35,636 nucleotides of DNA, taken from an uncultured Pelagibacteraceae bacterium (lineage in GTDB: Bacteria; Pseudomonadota; Alphaproteobacteria; Pelagibacterales; Pelagibacteraceae). The stretch lies in assembly GCA_902593285.1 (NCBI GenBank), contig CACJHW010000006.1:1-35636 (forward strand), read 5' to 3'. The notes beneath the pieces are model-generated. The model searched no databases. It saw only the letters and a program-made list of their open reading frames with translations, and had not been told where the DNA came from. Within the stretch, counting starts at the first letter, position 1. Every line of letters starts with the position of its first letter. The position numbers and the translations under genes were made by a program. Below, piece by piece: positions 7,896 through 15,339 of the stretch.

Positions 7896-8843
7896 TTAGC
7901 TGTACATACCTTCTTTCACTTTAATCATTTTGTACATCAGATCATTTAAAGGCGTTTTAATCCCATGTTTTTTTCCTATTTTTGAAACCGCACCACTAAT
8001 AAAGTCTATTTCAGTCTTTCTCTTATATTGAACATCAAAAGCCATAGATGATTTGTTAGTTTGCATTGAATCTACAATTTTATTGAACATGAATAGACAT
8101 TCATCTTCAGAAACATTTACACCATCAGCAAGTGCCACTTCTCTCGTCTCTAATATTATTTCTTTACCTAAACCTCGAGATACTTCGTTTGCTTTGTTGT
8201 TTATATATAAGTCTGTGTGATGTAGATCAAAAATTGCAGACAATGGTCCAATTGCTGTTAAAGCAAAAAGCTTCATCCATTTTCTTTTCTTTACATCTTC
8301 TGCTGCAATCATTTCAAGATTATGTACTGTAAAAGTATCAGCTATTTCTTTAATACGATCAGTAATTCCACCCTCGTACTCACCAATCCAAGATGGTAAC
8401 GAGCCATGATTCATTATATGTCCTGGTCCTAAAATGTTTGAAGCCTGAGTTGTGGTTCCCCCAATTACCTTTTCATTGCCCACAATACTTTGAATAATTG
8501 CTTCATGACCAATACCATTTTGAAAAGACATGAATACTGTTTTGTCTCCTATGATATTTATAATACTGTTTAATGCTGGTTCTAAAGCTGTAGCTTTACA
8601 CATAACTATTACAGCATCTACTTTATCCAATGAGGATGGATCTGAAGTGGCTTTAACTTTGATTACTCGATCACCACCATGTCCATCCATTTTCAAACCA
8701 TCTTTATTAATTGCATCTACATGCTCTTTCCAAACATCAATTAAAATTACATTCAAACCTTTTTCAGCAAGTAAACCGCCAAATAAACAACCCATTGCTC
8801 CTGCACCAAGAACAGCTACTTTCAAATTTTTATTAATCATCAT
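7896..8843 (-). CDS. 2-dehydropantoate 2-reductase (ketopantoate reductase)-like protein
   Basis: A 315-residue PanE/ApbA-family NADPH-dependent reductase. The Rossmann motif GAGAMGCLFGGLLA, the FQNGIG segment with its conserved Asn, the KWMKL region with the expected catalytic Lys, and DVQYKRKTEIDFISG with the conserved Glu are all present. The usual Asn in the VNxxINP strand after KWMKL is not visible (here ALTAIGP), so substrate use may differ from ketopantoate. It leads a minus-strand operon with two oxygenases and a hydroxyacid dehydrogenase and is divergent from the DUF1907 gene. A PanB-like gene is 1.5 kb away on the other strand, which could mean pantothenate synthesis or a modified pathway built from the same folds. 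A second in-frame ATG lies at the next codon. Confidence 0.8.
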   Translation of the reverse strand: MMINKNLKVAVLGAGAMGCLFGGLLAEKGLNVILIDVWKEHVDAINKDGLKMDGHGGDRVIKVKATSDPSSLDKVDAVIVMCKATALEPALNSIINIIGDKTVFMSFQNGIGHEAIIQSIVGNEKVIGGTTTQASNILGPGHIMNHGSLPSWIGEYEGGITDRIKEIADTFTVHNLEMIAAEDVKKRKWMKLFALTAIGPLSAIFDLHHTDLYINNKANEVSRGLGKEIILETREVALADGVNVSEDECLFMFNKIVDSMQTNKSSMAFDVQYKRKTEIDFISGAVSKIGKKHGIKTPLNDLMYKMIKVKEGMYS

Positions 8844-8866
8844 TATCTTATTTAAAATTATTTATG

Positions 8867-8892
8867 TATAGAAATTATATATATTATCTATA
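8867..8892. promoter_or_regulatory. Possible operator dyad in the divergent promoter region
   Basis: In the 85-base gap between the divergent starts at 8843 and 8929, TATAGA (8867-8872) and TCTATA (8887-8892) form an exact dyad centred between 8879 and 8880, with partial symmetry inside (about 11 of 13 positions pair). The winged-helix regulator encoded at 9935 is a natural candidate binder. The AT-rich background makes such dyads fairly easy to find by chance. Confidence 0.3.
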
Positions 8893-8928
8893 GACATTAT
8901 GCAAAATAAATTATAGCTTATTAACATC

Positions 8929-9906
8929 ATGCAATTAAAAATAGAAAAAGGAATTTTTAAAGATTACTCATTAGAAGATATTTCAGATGCATTAAGAAAA
9001 GGATTATCTGAAAATTTCAAAAACGTTGAAATAGAAGTAGTAGAGTGCCCTAATCTTAGAGATTGGGATTGTCCATCAGAAGGAATAAGTGGAAATCAAA
9101 AAATAATTGACGTTGGTGGAGAGCCTTATATGCATGATCCAAAATTTATTGGTGCAGAGTTTGACTATCAAGAAATATCCAAAATGATCAACTCTGAAAA
9201 ATCTTATGCTTTAGGAGCTGGATCAGGCGCAATGTCATGTTTAAATGGCCATTGTGGAGAACTAGTTATAAATGAAAATTTAATTACTGATGAGTCTAAG
9301 TCAATAATAGCAAGAGTAAGCCCAGACAAAAAATGCATTGTTGAAAAGTATTCTGCAAAAAAACACGGTGGACTTGGAAACATTTATTACACAGATGGTA
9401 AACAAGGAAAAGTTATTAAAATAAAAATCAAAGGCAGAAATGGAGAACAAGGTTCTTTGCCCCAAGCAATGAGATCTTCTTTATCAAAAAATTTAAAAAT
9501 AAAAGATAATGAACATTTGTCTCTTGCTGGCGTATTTAGAGTATTAAATGGAAAAATAAGGTCGCATGTGCAACCTGATTATAAAGATATTAAACACGAG
9601 TATTACGATCCAAAACAAATGAAATGTGTAAAGGATTTTCTTCAATTTTATGAACCTGTTGGACCAAAATTACAATGTTATACTGTTCTTTGGACTGGTG
9701 ATCCAACTGGAGGACAATTAAATCTAAGAGAGTCTGGTGAACATACCCATTTTCATTCTTATGAACATGAAAGAGATGCGGGACATTATCATTTTGATGT
9801 TTCACCTGAAGAAATAGAGTATGAAGGTTATTTTAATACAGCTACAGAGGTACATAGAGTAAATAACATTTATAAAGAGCTACTAAGTAAAAATAGTATT
9901 GAATAG
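8929..9906 (+). CDS. DUF1907 / C11orf54-like zinc-dependent ester hydrolase homologue
   Basis: A 325-residue protein matching the DUF1907 family (PF08925), whose reference member is human C11orf54 (PTD012), a zinc protein with ester hydrolase activity in vitro. Shared features run end to end: VEVVECPNL near the N-terminus, the VGGEPYMHDP turn, the LGAGSGAMS glycine-rich loop, the VEKYSAKKHGG segment, and the C-terminal zinc site. His272, His274 and one of His286 or His288 (HTHFHS ... GHYHFD) correspond to the three histidines that hold zinc in the human structure, followed by IEYEGYFNTA. The physiological reaction of the family is not settled. It begins a plus-strand operon with a winged-helix regulator and a PanB-like gene, divergent from the oxygenase operon. 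Confidence 0.85.
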   Translation: MQLKIEKGIFKDYSLEDISDALRKGLSENFKNVEIEVVECPNLRDWDCPSEGISGNQKIIDVGGEPYMHDPKFIGAEFDYQEISKMINSEKSYALGAGSGAMSCLNGHCGELVINENLITDESKSIIARVSPDKKCIVEKYSAKKHGGLGNIYYTDGKQGKVIKIKIKGRNGEQGSLPQAMRSSLSKNLKIKDNEHLSLAGVFRVLNGKIRSHVQPDYKDIKHEYYDPKQMKCVKDFLQFYEPVGPKLQCYTVLWTGDPTGGQLNLRESGEHTHFHSYEHERDAGHYHFDVSPEEIEYEGYFNTATEVHRVNNIYKELLSKNSIE

Positions 9907-9934
9907 AAAACTCAATGAGTTTAAATTTATTTAA

Positions 9935-10351
9935 ATGAAAAGACAGTTCAAGTATCCTAAGCACTTTGAAGAACAAAAAAAAATACCAAAACTTACTCAA
10001 AAAAGAATTCAATTAGCAGAAATATCCCTTGGAGATTTTGAAGGAAGATTAGCTAATGAATTATTGAATTGGTTTTCTTTAACTCCACAACATTGGATAA
10101 TGTTGCATATGGTTATGCTTGCTTATTACAAAAATAAATCAATTACTAAAAATCAATTACTTAAAGTAATCGAGAAATCATATTTAACCTCAAATGTTTA
10201 TATCGATACTGCAATTAAAAAAGGTTATTTTAGAATTATAAGAAATGAGAGAGACAAAAGATCTATATTTATATTACCTTCAGTAATCACCATTAAAACC
10301 TTTGAGGAATTTATTGATAGGCGAGATATTCTTTATAAAGGTGTCAAATGA
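9935..10351 (+). CDS. Winged-helix (MarR-like) transcriptional regulator
   Basis: A 138-residue protein with one DNA-binding domain. Residues about 46-95 form the helices (LTPQHWIMLHMVML, SITKNQLLKVIEKSYLTSNVYIDTAIKKG), followed by a wing with NERDKRSIFILPS, which resembles the basic wing and beta-hairpin of MarR proteins. Flanking helices could mediate dimerisation. It lies between the DUF1907 gene and the PanB-like gene and overlaps the latter by four bases (ATGA). It is the only evident transcription factor in the window, so it probably regulates the divergent oxygenase and DUF1907 operons; a dyad at 8867-8892 is a possible site. Family assignment is by pattern and is not certain at subfamily level. 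Confidence 0.7.
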   Translation: MKRQFKYPKHFEEQKKIPKLTQKRIQLAEISLGDFEGRLANELLNWFSLTPQHWIMLHMVMLAYYKNKSITKNQLLKVIEKSYLTSNVYIDTAIKKGYFRIIRNERDKRSIFILPSVITIKTFEEFIDRRDILYKGVK

Positions 10352-11163
10352 AGAATATCTATACATGGGCTGCCAAACCAGCAAAGCGAACTTTTACTGT
10401 TGGGGATTTAAAAGCAGCAAAAGGAAAAAGAAAATTTACACAAGTTACAGCGAATAGTATTGAAGAAGCCGAGGCAGCTGAAAAGGCAGGGTTTGATATG
10501 ATTATATCAAATGCAAAAAATGTAATTCCTGTAAGAGAAGGATCAAAAAATTTATTTTTAACAGCTGCTTTAGTATTAAATGAGTTTGTAACTGCAGATG
10601 ATATTATGCGTGGAGCTTTTAAAGCATTAGAGAATGGTGCAGATGCAGTTATGACTCCAAGAAGTATGGATATAGTTGAAATGCTGGCTAAGGAAGATGT
10701 TCCAGTGATGGGGCATTTAGGTTTAGTTCCAAGAAAATCTACTTGGATTGGTGGCTTAAGAGCCGTGGGTAAAACTGCTGATGAAGCGTACGAACTTTTT
10801 CAAAAGTTTAAAAGATTAGAAGATGCAGGTGCTTTTTCGGCTGAGTGTGAAGTCATACCTGAGAATGTAATGGGAGAAATTTCAAAGCGTACAGATATAG
10901 TTACTGTTTCATTAGGTTCAGGTAAAAACGCTGATGTAATGTATTTATTTATGGAAGATATCTGTGGCGATAAAGAAAATCCCCCAAGACATTCAAAAGC
11001 GTATGGAAATTTATTGAAACTTAGAAATGAAATAAAACTAGAAAGAGTAAAAGCTCTTAAGGCTTTTAAAAAAGATTCAATGAATGGAAAATTTCCAGGA
11101 AAGAAACAATCTTCAAATTTAGAAAAAGAACAATTTGAAGAATTTATAAATCAACTAGATTAA
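10348..11163 (+). CDS. PanB-like protein (ketopantoate hydroxymethyltransferase family) with altered active site
   Basis: A 271-residue TIM-barrel protein related to PanB, which makes ketopantoate from 2-ketoisovalerate and methylene-tetrahydrofolate. The strongest match is GHLGLVPRKSTWIGG, then GKTADEA, LEDAGAFSAECEVIPENV and VSLGSG. By hand alignment with E. coli PanB, His136 and Glu181 are kept (His123, Glu168 here). The magnesium ligands Asp45 and Asp84 align with Asn55 and Ala74, and Lys112 and Glu114 align with Met102 and Pro104. A normal PanB reaction is therefore doubtful. It may be a lyase or aldolase of the PEP mutase/isocitrate lyase superfamily. Its start overlaps the regulator stop (ATGA), and it overlaps the convergent aldolase gene by four bases. 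A Lys-rich C-terminal tail replaces the usual end. Confidence 0.7.
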   Translation: MKNIYTWAAKPAKRTFTVGDLKAAKGKRKFTQVTANSIEEAEAAEKAGFDMIISNAKNVIPVREGSKNLFLTAALVLNEFVTADDIMRGAFKALENGADAVMTPRSMDIVEMLAKEDVPVMGHLGLVPRKSTWIGGLRAVGKTADEAYELFQKFKRLEDAGAFSAECEVIPENVMGEISKRTDIVTVSLGSGKNADVMYLFMEDICGDKENPPRHSKAYGNLLKLRNEIKLERVKALKAFKKDSMNGKFPGKKQSSNLEKEQFEEFINQLD

Positions 11164-11951
11164 TAAGCTTTAGACTCTTCTTTTTTTGATGAACCTTTCA
11201 TTTTTTCTACAACTGCTTTTGCACCAGCACTTAAAGCTCTCTGATCAGCTCCAATAGTAACAAAATTAAAACCTTTACCTATCATTTTTTGTGCATATTC
11301 AGGTGTACCATTATGAATACCTGCAAATATATTGTTCTTCTTTGCATGCTCTAATATTCTTAATATTTCCGAAAAAGCCTTTGTGTTTTCTGCTCTGTCA
11401 AAACCAGGCTCTTCACCTATTGCTAAACTTAAATCAGCTGGTCCAATATAAATTCCATCAATGCCAGGTGTTGACATAATTTCATCTAGATTTTCTAAAG
11501 ATTCTTTTGTTTCTATCATTGCTAGTTTAAGCATTTCATCATTTGCATGTTTTGCATAATCTGAACCTCCATAGATTAATCCTCTAACCGGACCAAAACT
11601 TCTATAACCATGAGGAGGGTACATGCAAGCTTGAACAAATCTTTCTGCTTCTTCTTTATTACTTACCATTGGACATATAATTCCATAACAACCCGCATCT
11701 AGAATTTTCATTATTTGACCTGGCTCATTCCAGTTTACTCTAGCTAAAGGAGTTACCTCTGTTGTTGAAATTGTTTGAAGCATTGGGAGTGCATTAGTGT
11801 AATCAACTAAGCCATGTTGCATATCTATTGTTAGAGAATCCCAACCTTGATGGGCCATTACTTCAGCTGAAACGGTACTAGGTATTTGAAGCCAACCATT
11901 AATAACAGGCTTCCCTGCCTTCATCATTTCTTTAACTTTATTTTTTCTCAT
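11160..11951 (-). CDS. HpcH/HpaI-family class II aldolase
   Basis: A 263-residue metal-dependent aldolase of the HpcH/HpaI family, which splits 2-keto-3-deoxy acids to pyruvate plus an aldehyde. The active-site set is visible: His in DMQHG, Arg in LARVN, metal-binding Glu in AMIET and Asp in GPADLS. The usual GCYGIICPMV strand and PPHGYRSFGP loop are present. The substrate chain length is not predictable from sequence; relatives cleave 4-hydroxy-2-oxoheptanedioate or 2-keto-3-deoxy-rhamnonate. The gene lies two bases downstream of an aldehyde dehydrogenase on the same strand, a natural pairing in which the dehydrogenase oxidises the released aldehyde. Its stop overlaps the PanB-like gene stop on the other strand. 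The last 15 residues are a charged tail. Confidence 0.85.
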   Translation of the reverse strand: MRKNKVKEMMKAGKPVINGWLQIPSTVSAEVMAHQGWDSLTIDMQHGLVDYTNALPMLQTISTTEVTPLARVNWNEPGQIMKILDAGCYGIICPMVSNKEEAERFVQACMYPPHGYRSFGPVRGLIYGGSDYAKHANDEMLKLAMIETKESLENLDEIMSTPGIDGIYIGPADLSLAIGEEPGFDRAENTKAFSEILRILEHAKKNNIFAGIHNGTPEYAQKMIGKGFNFVTIGADQRALSAGAKAVVEKMKGSSKKEESKAY

Positions 11952-11953
11952 TT

Positions 11954-13396
11954 TTAGATTTTTAAGCCCATGTGAGTATATTTCACATTTAGATAATCTT
12001 TGATTGCACCTGACCCACCTTCACGACCATAACCAGTTTGTTTTATTCCTCCAAAAGGTGCTTCAGCAATAGCAACAACTCCAGTATTAACTGCAACACA
12101 ACCAGACTCTAGTTTTTCAGATCCAATATGAGCTTTATCCATAGAATTTGTATAAAGGTAACTGCACAAACCTAAGTCGTTATCATTTGCTCTTTCAATT
12201 ACCTCATCAAAGGTTTTAAAAGTTAATATTGGAACTAGTGGACCAAAAGGTTCTTCCTTCATTATTGTAAAATTATCTTTTACATCATCAAAAACAGTTG
12301 GTTCGTAATAATATCCTTTATTAAAACCAGAAGGTCTTTGTCCACCCATTAATACTTTTGCTCCTTCTTTTTTAGTAGTTTCAACTAGTTTTTCTATTTC
12401 TTCCAATCTTTTAGCTGTAGTTAAAGGTCCAAGATCCACACCTTCGTCCATACCGTTTCCAATTTTTAATTTTTTTGCTCTTTCAATAAAAGCATTAACA
12501 AAATCCTCTTTTCTGTTTTCTTGGATATAAAATCTATTAGGTGAGATACAGACCTGACCGTTATTTCTAAATTTACCAGTTATTGCTATATCAGCTACTT
12601 TGTTCATATCTACATCTTCACACACAATAAAAGGCGAGTGTCCGCTAAGTTCCATAGTAACTCTTTGAACTTTATCAGCTGCTTTTTTTAAAATAATTTT
12701 ACCAACTCTAGTTGATCCAGTAACTGAAACTTTTTTAATTATATCCGACTCCATTAATTCATTTGATATTTCAGCAGGATCGCCTGACAAAAGACTAACG
12801 ACACCATCTGGTACACCTGCTTCTTTGCAAATATTTACTAATTCCATTACAGCGCCAGGAGTAATTACATCTGGTTTACAAATTACTGAACATCCTGCAG
12901 CTAGGGCAGTAGAAATTTTTCTAGATGCTAAAACTATTGGGAAATTCCAAGGAACTAAAGCCGCAACAACACCAACAGGCTGATAATAAACATGAACTCT
13001 AGTATCTGGAAATCTACTTTGTTGTGTTTGACCATAAATTCTTTTTGTTTCTTCAGCATTCCACTCAAAAATATCTGCTCCACCACCAACTTCACCAACA
13101 GCTTCTGCAAGAGGCTTTCCAACTTCAAGAGTTAACCATTTTGCTATAACATCTTTTTTCTCTCTCATCATGTCTGCAATTTTTCTAAGCACGTAAGCTC
13201 TTTGCCATGGTGCAGTGTTTTTCCAAACTTCCAAACCTTTTTCTGCAGACTTTAATGCTTTTTGTACTTCAATAGATGAGGCTTTTGATGCTTTTCCAAT
13301 AACTTCTTCTGTTGCAGGGTTGATTACGTCGTAAGTTTCTTTTTTTTCTGCTTGTTGCCACTTACCATCAATGAATTGTCCAAATTTTTCGTACAT
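11954..13396 (-). CDS. NAD(P)-dependent aldehyde dehydrogenase
   Basis: A full-length 480-residue aldehyde dehydrogenase. It has the nucleotide-site segment VPWNFPIVLASRKISTALAA, the catalytic base Glu249 in MELSGHSP, the nucleophile Cys283 in NNGQVCISPNRF, and the KEEPFGPLVPI and GGIKQTGYGREGG motifs near the C-terminus. The pattern is closest to the succinate-semialdehyde or glycolaldehyde dehydrogenase group. It does not look like the CoA-acylating methylmalonate-semialdehyde dehydrogenase (MmsA/IolA) that would finish inositol breakdown. It probably oxidises an aldehyde released by the adjacent HpcH/HpaI aldolase. It is divergent from iolD across 92 bases. Confidence 0.9.
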   Translation of the reverse strand: MYEKFGQFIDGKWQQAEKKETYDVINPATEEVIGKASKASSIEVQKALKSAEKGLEVWKNTAPWQRAYVLRKIADMMREKKDVIAKWLTLEVGKPLAEAVGEVGGGADIFEWNAEETKRIYGQTQQSRFPDTRVHVYYQPVGVVAALVPWNFPIVLASRKISTALAAGCSVICKPDVITPGAVMELVNICKEAGVPDGVVSLLSGDPAEISNELMESDIIKKVSVTGSTRVGKIILKKAADKVQRVTMELSGHSPFIVCEDVDMNKVADIAITGKFRNNGQVCISPNRFYIQENRKEDFVNAFIERAKKLKIGNGMDEGVDLGPLTTAKRLEEIEKLVETTKKEGAKVLMGGQRPSGFNKGYYYEPTVFDDVKDNFTIMKEEPFGPLVPILTFKTFDEVIERANDNDLGLCSYLYTNSMDKAHIGSEKLESGCVAVNTGVVAIAEAPFGGIKQTGYGREGGSGAIKDYLNVKYTHMGLKI

Positions 13397-13488
13397 AGAA
13401 TTTATTTTTAAGTTTACTTAGTTAGGTTTTTTATTTTATAAATAGAATTATATATAAACACTATACATATTAAAAGATAAACATATTA

Positions 13489-15333
13489 ATGAAAAAAATT
13501 ACTCTCACATGTGCGCACGCGATAGTAAAATATTTGATTGCTCAGAAAATATTAATTAATGGTAAAAAAGAACCGTTATTTCCAGGTGTCTTTGGGATCT
13601 TTGGACATGGAAATGTAGCTTGTTTAGGTCAAGCACTAGAAGAAAGTAAAAAAGAACTTCCAACATATAGAGGACACCATGAACAGAATATGGCTCTTAC
13701 TGGAATTGGTTATGCTAGAGCAAAAAGACGACAACAAATTTTTGTAGCAACATCCTCTGTTGGACCTGGTGCAACAAATATGGTTACAGCTGCAGCAGTT
13801 GCTTTGAGTAACAGATTACCTATTTTGTTTCTACCAGGAGACACTTATGCAAATAGAATGCCAGATCCGGTGTTGCAACAAGTTGAGCATTTTAATAATC
13901 CTGGAATAACAGCTAATGATGCGTTTAAACCAGTTACAAGATATTTTGATCGAATAACTAGACCAGAACAGATTATTCAATCATTCCCAGCAGCAGTTCA
14001 AACAATGTTAGATCCTGCAGATTGTGGTCCAGCATGTCTTGCTTTAAGCCAAGATATACAAGGTCAAACCTTTGATTATCCAGAAGAGTTTTTTAAAGAA
14101 AGAGTACATGCAATTAGAAGACCAAGACCAGATGAATTTCAAATTAAAGAGGCAGCAGAAAAAATTAAGTCATCTAAAAATCCAATTTTAATTTCTGGTG
14201 GTGGGGTTTTTTACTCAGATGCAATGGAGGAGTTGAGTCAGTTTGCGATTAAACATAATATACCAGTTACGCAAACTGTAATGGGATATTCTACAATGAA
14301 AAGAGACCATTCTCATTTTGCAGGTCAAATTGGTGGTTTAGGTGGAAAAAATACAAATACTTTGGCAAAAGAAACAGATTTAGCAATTGCAGTTGGAACC
14401 AAACTTGCAGATTTTACAACTGGATCATGGGCAAATTTTGAAAACAAAAATTTTAAACTAGTTTCAATAAATGTATCAAGATTCGATGCTAACAAACATT
14501 TAGCGCAAGCTGTCATTGGAGATGCTAAAGTTTCATTAACAGAGCTTTCACAAGTATTAGGAAGTTGGAAAGCTGGGGAAGAATGGAATGAAAAATCTCA
14601 AATTGAACTCAAATCATGGAATGAACATATAGATAAAGAGAGTGCGCCGACAAATCAAGAAGTTCCAAGTTATGTTCAGGTAATTGGTGCAATTTATAGA
14701 AACTCTGACCCAACAGATATTGCAGTTACCGCAGCAGGAGGCTTAGTTGGTGAGGTTGTTCAAGTTTGGAGACCTAGAGAATTAAATACTCATGAAACAG
14801 AGTGGGGCTTTAGTTGTATGAGTTATGAAATTTCAGGAGCACTTGGAATAAAAATGGCAAATCCAGATAAAGAAGTAATTTCTTTTGTAGGAGATGGTTC
14901 TTATCTTCTAAATAATACAGATATTTATTCTTCAGTTATTACAAAAAACAAATTAATAATTATAGTTTGTGATAATGGTGGGTTTGCAGTTATCAATCGA
15001 CTTCAACTATTTAAAGGCGGTAAAGAATATAATAACTTATTAAAGAGCTCTAATACTCCTGGATTGGTTGATGTTGATTTTGCAAAACATGCAGAAAGTA
15101 TGGGAGCTAAATCTGAACATGTTAATTCAATTTCAGATCTTGAAGCTGCATTTAAGAGAGCAAAAGCATCTGATGTAACATACGTTATTTCAATTAAAAC
15201 TCATGCTTATAAGTGGGTAGAGGGCTCTGCTTTTTGGGATAGTCCAACACTTGAAATTCCTAAAACTAAAGAAAATGAAGAGGCTTTAAAACTTTATAAA
15301 GAAGGAAAAGATAAACAAAGACAAGGCGTATAA
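13489..15333 (+). CDS. iolD: 3D-(3,5/4)-trihydroxycyclohexane-1,2-dione hydrolase IolD (ThDP-dependent)
   Basis: IolD opens the ring of the diketone produced by IolE to give 5-deoxy-D-glucuronate. At 614 residues it has the family length and the three-domain thiamine diphosphate enzyme layout. N-terminal GVFGIFGHGNVACLGQAL and RGHHEQNMALTG include the Glu that activates ThDP. The segment FLPGDTYANRMPDPVLQQ is distinctive of IolD. The central domain has LISGGGVFYSDA. The ThDP-magnesium motif GDGSYLLNNTD starts near residue 467 and ends with VCDNGG. It starts the long plus-strand run to 21796, seven bases upstream of a Gfo/Idh dehydrogenase. IolD needs thiamine diphosphate, which this genome may obtain under control of the TPP riboswitch seen at 35590. 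Confidence 0.94.
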   Translation: MKKITLTCAHAIVKYLIAQKILINGKKEPLFPGVFGIFGHGNVACLGQALEESKKELPTYRGHHEQNMALTGIGYARAKRRQQIFVATSSVGPGATNMVTAAAVALSNRLPILFLPGDTYANRMPDPVLQQVEHFNNPGITANDAFKPVTRYFDRITRPEQIIQSFPAAVQTMLDPADCGPACLALSQDIQGQTFDYPEEFFKERVHAIRRPRPDEFQIKEAAEKIKSSKNPILISGGGVFYSDAMEELSQFAIKHNIPVTQTVMGYSTMKRDHSHFAGQIGGLGGKNTNTLAKETDLAIAVGTKLADFTTGSWANFENKNFKLVSINVSRFDANKHLAQAVIGDAKVSLTELSQVLGSWKAGEEWNEKSQIELKSWNEHIDKESAPTNQEVPSYVQVIGAIYRNSDPTDIAVTAAGGLVGEVVQVWRPRELNTHETEWGFSCMSYEISGALGIKMANPDKEVISFVGDGSYLLNNTDIYSSVITKNKLIIIVCDNGGFAVINRLQLFKGGKEYNNLLKSSNTPGLVDVDFAKHAESMGAKSEHVNSISDLEAAFKRAKASDVTYVISIKTHAYKWVEGSAFWDSPTLEIPKTKENEEALKLYKEGKDKQRQGV

Positions 15334-15339
15334 ACCTTT

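Noticed and set aside
8530-8871. A 113-residue open frame on the plus strand opposite the PanE-like gene
   Set aside because: It is a shadow of the codon structure of the minus-strand gene; composition is low-complexity hydrophobic with no recognisable domain.
11954-13396. Aldehyde dehydrogenase as IolA/MmsA, the last inositol step
   Set aside because: The active-site wording NNGQVCISPNRF and length fit the non-acylating semialdehyde dehydrogenase group, not the CoA-dependent MmsA group.
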